Positions 15,849 through 22,163 of a DNA stretch of 22,163 nt are shown one piece after another. This DNA comes from an uncultured Erysipelotrichaceae bacterium (GTDB taxonomy: Bacteria > Bacillota_I > Bacilli_A > Erysipelotrichales > Erysipelotrichaceae), in the NCBI GenBank assembly GCA_937874965.1, contig CALNCD010000109.1, positions 1-22,163 of the forward strand. The letters are read 5' to 3'. The notes below the pieces were generated by a model. The model saw only the letters and a list, made by a program, of their open reading frames with translations. It did no database searches and had not been told where the DNA came from. How positions within the stretch are numbered: position 1 is the stretch's first letter; each line of letters starts with the position of its first letter. Both the position numbers and the translations under genes were made by a program.

Positions 15849-15914
15849 AAGGAATCCTGAACTTACGTTAATGAATTAACCTGGTTGAGGCCAGGTTTTT
15901 TAGTGGATTCCTTC
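15848..15914 (+). promoter_or_regulatory. Attenuator region with alternative stems before the ABC-F gene
   Basis: A perfect 10-bp inverted repeat, GAAGGAATCC (15848-15857) and GGATTCCTTC (15905-15914), encloses two overlapping hairpins: GTTAAT-ga-ATTAAC (15867-15880) and the terminator AACCTGG/CCAGGTT. The first hairpin's right arm shares bases 15878-15880 with the terminator's left arm, so the two cannot fully form together. This is the geometry of an antiterminator/terminator switch. Confidence 0.6.
15878..15901 (+). terminator. Intrinsic terminator in the ABC-F leader
   Basis: Stem AACCTGG / CCAGGTT with loop TTGAGG, followed by a six-T run, placed between the leader ORF and the ABC-F gene. 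Confidence 0.8.
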
Positions 15915-15933
15915 AGTATATAATGGAGGAAAC

Positions 15934-17505
15934 ATGAAAATACAACTGAATAAACTTACGAAATCATACAGCAGTGATCTTATCCTGGATGAGCTGAATT
16001 TGGAAATTATCCAAGGAAGCCATTGTGCTGTTGTTGGCGAAAACGGTTCAGGCAAGTCCACACTCCTGAAAATAATTGCTGGAGTGGAGTCCTATGATTC
16101 CGGAAACCTGATTATTCCCAAATCAATGCGTGTTGGGTATCTGCGTCAGCTTTATCCGGATTGGGAGGACAGTGCACGCTCATTTATTCTGGATTCATTG
16201 CAGCTCTATCAAGAGGCCAAGGAAAATTTAAAGCATTGGGAAGACGAGCTCAGCCAATGCAATGCGGATTTGATGGATAGTGTTCTGCAGGAATACACGA
16301 AATCACTCGAACGTTTTGAGCGTACTGGGGGCTATGATGTCGAGAATACACTCGAGGCCTACGCTAAAGGACTTGGTGTTCTGGAAGTACTGGATCAATC
16401 GTTCAACACGCTGAGTGGCGGACAAAAGACACGGATTGCTTTGGTTCAGCTGCTGCTGCAGGCGTTTGATGTTCTATGCCTGGATGAACCGACCAATCAT
16501 TTAGACCAAGAGGGGATTGAATGGTTGGAAAGTTATTGCCGAACATCATCCAGGACGTTGCTTCTTGTCTCTCATGATCGCCAGTTTTTAATGAATACAA
16601 CCCAGGTTTTCTATGATCTGGAAGATGGGCAGATCATAACCTATCATGGTGACTATATGTCCTATCGCCAGCAGAAACACGAGCGTTATCAGAGGATGGT
16701 CAAAGATTATGACGAACAGCAGAAGCAGATTCAGAAACTCAAACTTGCAATACGGCGCTATCGTCAATGGGGTCATGAATCAGACAACGAAGATTTTTTC
16801 AAACGGGCTAAAGCATTGGAAAAACGCCTGGAACGGATTGAAAAGCTTCCTAAGCCAACGGAAGCCCAAGCTCCCTTGCCCTTTATCATTCAGCCCAATG
16901 AGCGAGGCAGCCAAGATGTTCTGCAGCTCCGTGATCTCGTTGTCGGTTATGATCAGCCTCTTTGTGAACCGATTAACGCCGAGATCTATGCGGGTCAGCG
17001 GGTAGCAATACTAGCGCCCAACGGAACCGGGAAAACAACCGTGCTGAAAACAATCATGCAGGAGATAAAACCCCTGGCGGGCACAGTTAAAATAGGGCCG
17101 GCAATGAAAATAGGCTATCTTGCCCAGCAACCCAGGATGGATCACCAGAAAGTCCGGGTTGTGAGCTATCTTATGAATCGGTGTGGACTGGATGAGTTTT
17201 CAGCACGTAGGCATCTTGCCCGATTTGGTTTTTATCGCGACGATGTCTTTAAAACGCTGGAGGTCTTGAGCGGCGGAGAGACAGTACGGCTGCGTTTGCT
17301 GGAAATCATGCTTCATGGATGCAACTGGTTACTTCTTGATGAACCGACCAACCATCTTGATATTATGAGCATGGAAATCATTGAAGATGCTTTGAAACAG
17401 TTTCGGGGAACACTTCTGGTTGTTTCCCATGATCGCTTGTTCCTGAAGACACTTGGAGTGACGGCTCTTTCAATACAGGAAACAGATAATCTGAAAGCGG
17501 AATAA
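15934..17505 (+). CDS. ABC-F family ATPase (ribosome-acting, possible antibiotic resistance)
   Basis: A 523-residue soluble protein with two ABC domains and no membrane segments. Domain 1 has Walker A GENGSGKS (about residues 36-43), signature LSGGQKTR and Walker B VLCLDEPTNHLD. A charged, helical linker around residues 235-305 is the P-site tRNA interaction motif of the family. Domain 2 has Walker A APNGTGKT, signature LSGGETVR and Walker B LLLDEPTNHLD. Both catalytic Glu residues and H-loops (VSHDR) are present. ABC-F proteins bind the ribosomal E site and either relieve stalls or dislodge antibiotics acting at the peptidyl-transferase centre. GGAGG four bases before the ATG supports the start. 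The leader ORF and terminator upstream suggest drug- or stress-induced expression, as for resistance-type members. Substrate class cannot be told from sequence. Confidence 0.92.
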   Translation: MKIQLNKLTKSYSSDLILDELNLEIIQGSHCAVVGENGSGKSTLLKIIAGVESYDSGNLIIPKSMRVGYLRQLYPDWEDSARSFILDSLQLYQEAKENLKHWEDELSQCNADLMDSVLQEYTKSLERFERTGGYDVENTLEAYAKGLGVLEVLDQSFNTLSGGQKTRIALVQLLLQAFDVLCLDEPTNHLDQEGIEWLESYCRTSSRTLLLVSHDRQFLMNTTQVFYDLEDGQIITYHGDYMSYRQQKHERYQRMVKDYDEQQKQIQKLKLAIRRYRQWGHESDNEDFFKRAKALEKRLERIEKLPKPTEAQAPLPFIIQPNERGSQDVLQLRDLVVGYDQPLCEPINAEIYAGQRVAILAPNGTGKTTVLKTIMQEIKPLAGTVKIGPAMKIGYLAQQPRMDHQKVRVVSYLMNRCGLDEFSARRHLARFGFYRDDVFKTLEVLSGGETVRLRLLEIMLHGCNWLLLDEPTNHLDIMSMEIIEDALKQFRGTLLVVSHDRLFLKTLGVTALSIQETDNLKAE

Positions 17506-17516
17506 TTTCCGCTTTT
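17494..17516 (+). terminator. Terminator overlapping the ABC-F stop codon
   Basis: A perfect 9-bp stem, AAAGCGGAA / TTCCGCTTT, has the TAA stop codon in its loop, followed by a short T run. Genes converge here, so it may also serve the DeoR gene. Confidence 0.65.
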
Positions 17517-17551
17517 AAAAAACCTGTTTTGAGCATGAATACATTACATTC

Positions 17552-18328
17552 TCAGACAGAAAGCGGATCAACCTGAATGACTTCGATTCCTTGCTTTTCC
17601 AGGCTATTCAGGATATCCGCTGGTGCAAAGATGTCGGTAATCAGAATGTCAACCTGGGTGGTTTCAACACTTCGGAAAGGGTAGCGGGCTCCTATCTTTC
17701 GGTAATCGGCAACAATAATCCGTAATCCGTTGGTATTCTCCATGAATAAATTATTTACTTTCGCTTCATGGAAACTTTCGGTAGTAACGCCATGGACTGG
17801 ATGAATGCCATTGCATCCCATAATACAAATACTTCCGGTGATCTTGGAAATTGTATTGATTGCGATATCGCCGACCATCGCCTCTTTTGGATAGCGTATT
17901 TCTCCTCCTGAAAGAACCAGGGTTGTCGAATCTTCTTTTTTCAGGTAGATCGCACTTACGTTATTCGTGATGATGGTTGTGGTCAGATCTCTCAGATAGT
18001 TCAGAATAAAAATTGCAGTTTCACTGGAGTTGATAAAGATAATGTCATGATTATTGATGTAACTGCTGGCGACCTTTGCCAGAGCTAACCGGATTCGGGT
18101 GATTTCCGGGGCTTCCTTGGATATCGCAGAGACTGGCTGGATATGGGCACCGCCATGTGTCCGCTTCAGCTTGCCCATATCTTCCAAAAGCCGGAGATCA
18201 CGGCGGATTGTTGCTTTTGAAACACCATAAAGGACAGCGAGATCGTCAACTCGTATCGATTCAGCTGTTTCCATACAGGTCATGATTGCCTGCTGGCGTT
18301 TTTTAACGTTCTTTAAGGCATTTTTCAT
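17552..18328 (-). CDS. DeoR-family transcriptional regulator (UlaR-like)
   Basis: A 258-residue protein starting at ATG 18328, with GAGG five bases upstream; a GTG two codons earlier is less likely. The N-terminal winged helix-turn-helix shows the family pattern IRVDDLAVLYGVSKATIRRDLRLLE. A C-terminal sugar-phosphate-binding domain follows, with IIFINSSETA, TIITNN, VLSGGEIR and GCNGIHPVHGVTT. The gene is divergent from the ascorbate operon, and E. coli UlaR, which controls that pathway, is also of this family. It is therefore likely the local repressor, sensing a phosphorylated intermediate such as L-ascorbate 6-phosphate. Its own promoter (18353-18381) carries one arm of the candidate operator, which suggests autoregulation. 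Confidence 0.9.
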   Translation of the reverse strand: MKNALKNVKKRQQAIMTCMETAESIRVDDLAVLYGVSKATIRRDLRLLEDMGKLKRTHGGAHIQPVSAISKEAPEITRIRLALAKVASSYINNHDIIFINSSETAIFILNYLRDLTTTIITNNVSAIYLKKEDSTTLVLSGGEIRYPKEAMVGDIAINTISKITGSICIMGCNGIHPVHGVTTESFHEAKVNNLFMENTNGLRIIVADYRKIGARYPFRSVETTQVDILITDIFAPADILNSLEKQGIEVIQVDPLSV

Positions 18329-18352
18329 GGGCACCTCATTTTAGATATCTTT

Positions 18353-18381
18353 ATTTTATGTCCATATAATCATAAAGTAAA
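18353..18381 (-). promoter_or_regulatory. Promoter of the DeoR-family regulator gene
   Basis: On the minus strand, TTTACT (18376-18381), a 17-nt spacer and TAAAAT (18353-18358), 24 bases before the start codon. Confidence 0.65.
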
Positions 18382-18430
18382 TAGAATCAGCTGAAATGAG
18401 CGTTAAAACATCAAAACAATCATAACAGAT

Positions 18431-18460
18431 TTGATAAAGCGCTTTCATACAAGGTAAAAT
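18431..18460 (+). promoter_or_regulatory. Promoter of the ula operon with cre-like site
   Basis: TTGATA (18431-18436), an 18-nt spacer and TAAAAT (18455-18460). The spacer contains AAAGCGCTTTCA (18436-18447), matching the right part and core of the CcpA cre consensus. CcpA bound there would block RNA polymerase, giving carbon catabolite repression. The mRNA would have a leader of about 80 nt. Confidence 0.7.
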
Positions 18461-18544
18461 AAAGATGTCAATAATAAATAGCTGGCCAGCATTTCGATTG
18501 AAACCGTATTGACAGTATATTCTTCGAGAGGAGGAAGCGATTAG

Positions 18545-19627
18545 ATGCCGAATGTAAAGGATATAACAAAAGAGAAGTGGTTGGTAAGTTCATTTCCAGA
18601 GTGGGGAACTTACCTGAATGAGGAAATTAAGAAAACGGTCGTTGAACCTGGGACCTTCGCCATGTGGTGGATCGGGTGCATGGGTCTATGGCTTAAAACG
18701 GAAGCGAATACCAACATCTGTATGGATTTGTGGTTCGGCAACGGCAAGCGTGATCAGCAGAAAGAGTTCTATGAGCCTGGGCATCAGATGCGTAACATGT
18801 CTGGCGGGAAACTGATTCAGCCAAATCTCAGGGTTCAGCCTATCGTCTTGGACCCGTTTACTGAAATTGCGATTTCTGACCTGGATGCAGTGATTGCAAC
18901 TCATTATCACTCAGATCATATTGATGTCAATTTGATGGCCGCTGTTATGAGATACGGCAAGCCCGACATTCCGTTTATCGGACCTCAGAAGGTTGTTGAG
19001 CGCTGGCTATCCTGGGGAATTCCGGAGTCACGTTGCGTTATCGTTAAACCTGGTGATTCAATAACAATCAAGGATATTACACTTCATGCTGAAGATTCCT
19101 TTGATCGAACCTGCCTGGTGACTCAGGATCATTATGAGGATGTCCGGGGAAAATTGGTCGACTCCGATAAAGAGATGGCTGAAAAAGCAGTGAACTACAT
19201 CGTTGAGACATCAGGAGGGACACTCTATCATGCCGGGGATTCTCATTATTCTGTTCGTTTTGTGAAGCACGGGAAGGATTATCCGATTGATGTTGCTGTT
19301 GGTGCTTATGGGGAAAATCCAATTGGAGTTTCGGATAAACTGACCAGTATTGATGTATTGCGGATGGCTGAGGCTTTGAAGGCCAAGGTCGTGATTCCGT
19401 TGCATTATGATATCTGGTCCAACATGATGGCGGATCCTAAAGAAATTCTGGCCCTCTACGATATGCGCAAATACCGTCTTGAGTACAAGTTCACGCCTTT
19501 TATCTGGGAAGTTGGCGGCAAATTTGTCTATCCGACGGATAAAGATAAGCGCGAATACCATCATCGCCGCGGCTTTGAAGATGCGTTTGCTGAAGATCCG
19601 AATGTACCCTATAAATCAATTCTGTAA
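18545..19627 (+). CDS. ulaG: L-ascorbate-6-phosphate lactonase
   Basis: A 360-residue cytosolic metallo-beta-lactamase-fold enzyme, close to the length of E. coli UlaG (354). It hydrolyses L-ascorbate 6-phosphate to 3-keto-L-gulonate 6-phosphate, the first step after uptake. The metal-binding motif THYHSDHID lies at residues 119-127 (His120, His122, Asp124, His125), with later conserved GTLYHAGDSHYS and VVIPLHYDIW blocks. GAGGAGG about ten bases upstream supports the start. It is the first gene of the operon, with ulaC 11 bases downstream. The full set of family blocks makes this call firm. Confidence 0.95.
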   Translation: MPNVKDITKEKWLVSSFPEWGTYLNEEIKKTVVEPGTFAMWWIGCMGLWLKTEANTNICMDLWFGNGKRDQQKEFYEPGHQMRNMSGGKLIQPNLRVQPIVLDPFTEIAISDLDAVIATHYHSDHIDVNLMAAVMRYGKPDIPFIGPQKVVERWLSWGIPESRCVIVKPGDSITIKDITLHAEDSFDRTCLVTQDHYEDVRGKLVDSDKEMAEKAVNYIVETSGGTLYHAGDSHYSVRFVKHGKDYPIDVAVGAYGENPIGVSDKLTSIDVLRMAEALKAKVVIPLHYDIWSNMMADPKEILALYDMRKYRLEYKFTPFIWEVGGKFVYPTDKDKREYHHRRGFEDAFAEDPNVPYKSIL

Positions 19628-19638
19628 AGGAGCACGTT

Positions 19639-20127
19639 ATGATTCTTCAAGAGATCATTGACCGCCATTTATACCAATTCATTGATATGCCTGTCGCTTC
19701 TTGGGAAGAGGCGATACGGATTAGCTGTAAACCTTTGCAAAACCAGAAGATAGTGGATCAGGGGTTTCCGGACCGGCTTATCGAGAGTGTTCAAAACTAT
19801 GGTCCGTATATCGTGATCTTGCCAAATCTTGCGATTCCTCATACAACCCAGAATGCTGAGGGTGTCTTTGATACGGCAATTGCTTTGACCCGGTTCAGTG
19901 AACCGATTGTGTTTGATCCAGAGGATGAAACCAAGAATGCCCAGTTCTTCTTCACTTTGGCTGCAGAGAATGAAACCAAGCATCTGGAGAATATGGCAAG
20001 CCTGTTCCAGATTTTATCAGAGGGTGATACGTTGGCATGGGTAATGGCTATTCAGAACGAGAAAGATTTATATGCATGTGTTGATCGAATGACATCACTT
20101 ACAGAAGGAGAGGAGGAATCTTTATGA
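19639..20127 (+). CDS. ulaC: PTS EIIA component, ascorbate-type
   Basis: A 162-residue cytosolic EIIA of the mannitol/fructose-type fold. The phosphorylated residue is His68 in NLAIPHTT, and the family blocks IVILPNLAIPH and FFTLAAENETKHLENMASLFQIL are clear. It passes phosphate from HPr to the EIIB protein encoded downstream. AAGGAG six to eight bases before the ATG supports the start. The gene follows ulaG closely and its stop overlaps the start of ulaA by four bases, implying translational coupling. The order G-C-A-B differs from the E. coli ulaABCDEF order. Confidence 0.92.
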   Translation: MILQEIIDRHLYQFIDMPVASWEEAIRISCKPLQNQKIVDQGFPDRLIESVQNYGPYIVILPNLAIPHTTQNAEGVFDTAIALTRFSEPIVFDPEDETKNAQFFFTLAAENETKHLENMASLFQILSEGDTLAWVMAIQNEKDLYACVDRMTSLTEGEEESL

Positions 20128-21689
20128 GTGATATTCTACAAAAGACGATGCAGATTATCGTCGAAGAAATCTTAAAACAGCCGTATTTTATCATTGGTAT
20201 TACTGTGGCACTTGGGTACACCATTCTTAAGAAGAAATGGTATGAAGTTGTTTCCGGCTTTATTCGTGCGGTTGTCGGCTACATGATTCTGCAGGTTGGT
20301 TCAGGGGGGCTTTCGGGCGTAGCCAATCCATTTATCGATGGCTTGAAATCACTGAACAGCCAGTTGACCCACACGGTTATTCTGGATACGTATACAACCC
20401 AATCCACGATTGAACAATGGGTGGGGAGTCTGGTCAGTGCCGTATACGTCGTTATGATATGTGCCTTTGTCATGAACATCATTTTGGTTGCCTTGTCGAA
20501 GTACACCAAACTCAGAGCAATCTTTACAACCGGTCATGTGCAGATGCAACAGGCCTTTCTAGGGTTCTTTATTATTTCTTGGGGATTCAAAATCAGTTTC
20601 CCGACAACAGAAATACCGATGGCGGTTTATGTTGCGGCAGGATTGATCCTGGGCTTGTATTGGGCAGTCGGAGGTAATCTGACACTGAAACCTACGCAGG
20701 AACTTACCGATGGTGCCGGATTCAGTATTGCTCACCAGCAGATGTTTTCCATTGCATTATTGGATATTATCGGCAATAAAGTCCAGAAGAGCGGACGGAA
20801 AATCAAGAAACTCGAGAATATCAAGTTCCCTGGCTGGCTCTCCATCTTCAATGACTCCATGGTTGCGACAACATTTATCATGACCGTGTTCTTTGGGACA
20901 ATTGCTGTTATTGTCGCATGGATCAACCCGGCCTATTGGCAGGAAGCTGCACCTGTTTTGGATAAGATATCAGGCTATCAGCAAAACGTTGTCTTCTATG
21001 TCTTCAAGCTGATTTGTTCATTTGCAGTCTATCTGGCAATTCTCCAGCTTGGCGTCCGCACCTTTGTTACGGAATTGACCAATGCTTTCCAAGGGATTTC
21101 TGAAAAATTGCTGCCGAATGCCGTGCCTGCTGTCGATTGCGCCGTTGCCTACGGTTTCGGAAGCCAGAATGCGATTACCTTTGGGTTTATCGCAGGAGCT
21201 ATCGGCCAGGTTGTCGGTACGATTCTTTTGATTGTAACCGGCGGTTTCGGCTTGGGAATTCTCGTAATTACGATGTTCGTCCCGATTTTCTTTGATAATG
21301 CGACTATCGGTGTTTTCGCCAATACAAAACTTGGTGTTGTCGGAACCTTTGTTGCTCCGTTTATCAATGGACTTCTCCAGATTATCCTGTCTGTTTTCTG
21401 GGCGAGCCTGTTTGGATTAACCACCGGATTTGTCGATGGTGTTGCCAGCGGTTCCGGGGCATGGATGGCTATGAATGACTGGATTACAGTATGGCCTGTC
21501 TTCGGAATGATTATCCGCTACTTACCGTATGTCGGAGTTCTGGTTGTTGTGTTAATCCTGATTGCGATTCCGCAGATCCAATACTACGCTGGTCACAAGA
21601 AGGAAGACCGTGAGGACTATTGGCTGCAGGTCAAAGATTGGGAAGCTTATAAAGCAAAGCATATTACCCCATATCAGATGGGTGAATAA
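20124..21689 (+). CDS. ulaA: PTS EIIC permease, L-ascorbate type
   Basis: A 521-residue integral membrane permease with about ten to eleven hydrophobic segments spread over the whole protein and a charged C-terminal tail (HKKEDREDYW...). It transports L-ascorbate while EIIB phosphorylates it. Recognisable family sequences include GGLSGVANPFIDGL near residues 60-73, GHVQMQQAFLGF near 137 and a substrate-site region around AVDCAVAYGFGSQNAITFGF. It is longer than E. coli UlaA (465). GGAGAGGAGG lies upstream, and the start overlaps ulaC. It forms the EIIABC system with the neighbouring ulaC and ulaB. Confidence 0.93.
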   Translation: MSDILQKTMQIIVEEILKQPYFIIGITVALGYTILKKKWYEVVSGFIRAVVGYMILQVGSGGLSGVANPFIDGLKSLNSQLTHTVILDTYTTQSTIEQWVGSLVSAVYVVMICAFVMNIILVALSKYTKLRAIFTTGHVQMQQAFLGFFIISWGFKISFPTTEIPMAVYVAAGLILGLYWAVGGNLTLKPTQELTDGAGFSIAHQQMFSIALLDIIGNKVQKSGRKIKKLENIKFPGWLSIFNDSMVATTFIMTVFFGTIAVIVAWINPAYWQEAAPVLDKISGYQQNVVFYVFKLICSFAVYLAILQLGVRTFVTELTNAFQGISEKLLPNAVPAVDCAVAYGFGSQNAITFGFIAGAIGQVVGTILLIVTGGFGLGILVITMFVPIFFDNATIGVFANTKLGVVGTFVAPFINGLLQIILSVFWASLFGLTTGFVDGVASGSGAWMAMNDWITVWPVFGMIIRYLPYVGVLVVVLILIAIPQIQYYAGHKKEDREDYWLQVKDWEAYKAKHITPYQMGE

Positions 21690-21696
21690 TGATGCA

Positions 21697-21728
21697 GTGA
21701 TCGCGCCTAGTCTTTCGAGGCGGGTCAC
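21697..21728 (+). other. Intercistronic hairpin between ulaA and ulaB
   Basis: GTGA-tcg-CGCCT / AGGCG-gg-TCAC with a 9-nt loop fills the gap. It is not followed by a U run, so it is not a normal terminator. An RNA processing or mRNA stability element that adjusts EIIB versus EIIC levels is possible. Confidence 0.55.
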
Positions 21729-21751
21729 AGATAAAGAAAGGATGTATCGAT

Positions 21752-22057
21752 ATGATTAAAATACTCTGTGCCTGTGCTTCTGGTTCAGGATCGTCACTCT
21801 TGATGGAAATGGCCTGCAAGAAAGCATTGAAAAGTCTGGGGCTTGCGGATAGTGATATGACCGTCCAGCATTGCCCTCTAGGTGAAGCAAAAGGACAATA
21901 TAAGGCCTATGATGCGTTATTGGTCGGCAAGAACTTTGCGGATAGCCAGGATTTCCGGAAAATTGCGGAAACAGGATTTCCGGTTCTAGGAGTCAAGAAC
22001 ATGATGAGCCAGACTGAAATCGCGGAGGCGATCAAAGCTTCAGGAATTCTTGTGTAA
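21752..22057 (+). CDS. ulaB: PTS EIIB component, ascorbate-type
   Basis: A 101-residue cytosolic EIIB. The phosphorylated cysteine sits at the N-terminus in the phosphate loop CACASGSGSS; Cys8 is in the position before SGxGSS, with an extra Cys6. The rest has the alternating alpha/beta pattern of the lactose/ascorbate EIIB family. AAAGGATG upstream supports the start. It transfers phosphate from EIIA (ulaC product) to ascorbate during passage through UlaA, completing the transport system. Confidence 0.92.
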   Translation: MIKILCACASGSGSSLLMEMACKKALKSLGLADSDMTVQHCPLGEAKGQYKAYDALLVGKNFADSQDFRKIAETGFPVLGVKNMMSQTEIAEAIKASGILV

Positions 22058-22081
22058 TCCATCCGTTGAAAAGAGGTGCCA

Positions 22082-22163
22082 ATGATGAAAAAACTGCTGC
22101 ACAACTCCGTTTTTAGAATTCTGATTGTCTTGGCGGGGAACTTCTGTCTGTTCTACTTTCTAC
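22082..22163 (+). CDS. Partial membrane protein, 3' cut by window
   Basis: The reading frame starts at ATG 22082 (a second ATG follows directly), with GAGG shortly upstream, and is open to the right edge. The 27 visible residues have a short basic start (MMKKLLHNSVFR) and then a hydrophobic segment (ILIVLAGNFCLFYFL), suggesting a membrane protein. It follows ulaB by 24 bases and may be the fifth operon gene. A YitT-like membrane protein is one option, but too little is visible to assign a family. Confidence 0.6.
   Translation, partial: MMKKLLHNSVFRILIVLAGNFCLFYFL

Larger units (their letters stand above)
18347..18466. repeat. 12-bp inverted repeat over both divergent -10 boxes (candidate operators)
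   Basis: ATCTTTATTTTA (18347-18358) and its exact complement TAAAATAAAGAT (18455-18466) lie 108 bp apart centre to centre. Similarity continues outward (GATATC versus GATGTC). Each arm starts in the -10 box of one of the divergent promoters. Two identical sites on both promoters fit binding by the DeoR-family regulator. Confidence 0.55.

Noticed and set aside
15919..15924. TATAAT just before the ABC-F gene as its promoter
   Set aside because: It sits only 9 bases before the ATG and next to the GGAGG, so transcription from it would leave no ribosome binding site; no -35 box fits.
1..22163. CRISPR arrays or insertion sequences
   Set aside because: No regularly spaced short repeats and no transposase with flanking inverted repeats are visible; the only tandem repetition is the Cna_B coding repeats.

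Overview
The window looks like a Bacillota (Firmicutes) chromosome. It has an LPXTG-anchored surface protein with Cna_B repeats, strong AGGAGG-type ribosome binding sites, rho-independent terminators, a CcpA-type cre site and a phosphotransferase operon. An Erysipelotrichia-like host is plausible, but that is inference and nothing here proves it.

Layout. (1) 1-6,240: chromosomal genes. A surface adhesin runs in from the left edge and is broken by a frameshift inside its third Cna_B repeat. It is followed by a complete thiolase, a small membrane protein of unknown function and a convergent, isolated nrdI-like flavodoxin gene. (2) About 6,340-14,730: a visibly AT-rich island abutting a tRNA-Arg(UCU) gene. 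It carries, from the tRNA end leftward, a small unknown ORF, a probable HUH replication initiator (HLH motif), an XRE regulator with a small partner gene on the other strand, a zinc-ribbon protein, a membrane-anchored unknown protein, a small resolvase, a large serine recombinase and, at the far left end as cargo, a translationally coupled ATPase/RloB-like pair. That pair resembles RloAB, AbiL and PARIS-type anti-phage modules. No tyrosine integrase is visible, so the large serine recombinase is the best candidate for integration. I could not find convincing att repeats. (3) 14,733-17,505: the tRNA-Arg with its own promoter and terminator, a histidine phosphatase, and an ABC-F ATPase. The ABC-F gene is preceded by a 40-codon leader ORF and nested inverted repeats that look like ribosome-controlled transcription attenuation. 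(4) 17,552 to the end: an L-ascorbate utilisation locus. It has a DeoR-family regulator transcribed divergently from ulaG-ulaC-ulaA-ulaB and a further membrane protein that runs off the right edge. The intergenic region holds two good promoters, a cre-like site inside the operon promoter, and a 12-bp inverted repeat covering both -10 boxes, which is a good candidate operator.

The most interesting items are the RloAB-like cargo pair in a Rep/serine-recombinase island, the attenuator in front of the ABC-F gene, and the exact 13-nt deletion that separates the adhesin from its cell-wall anchor.
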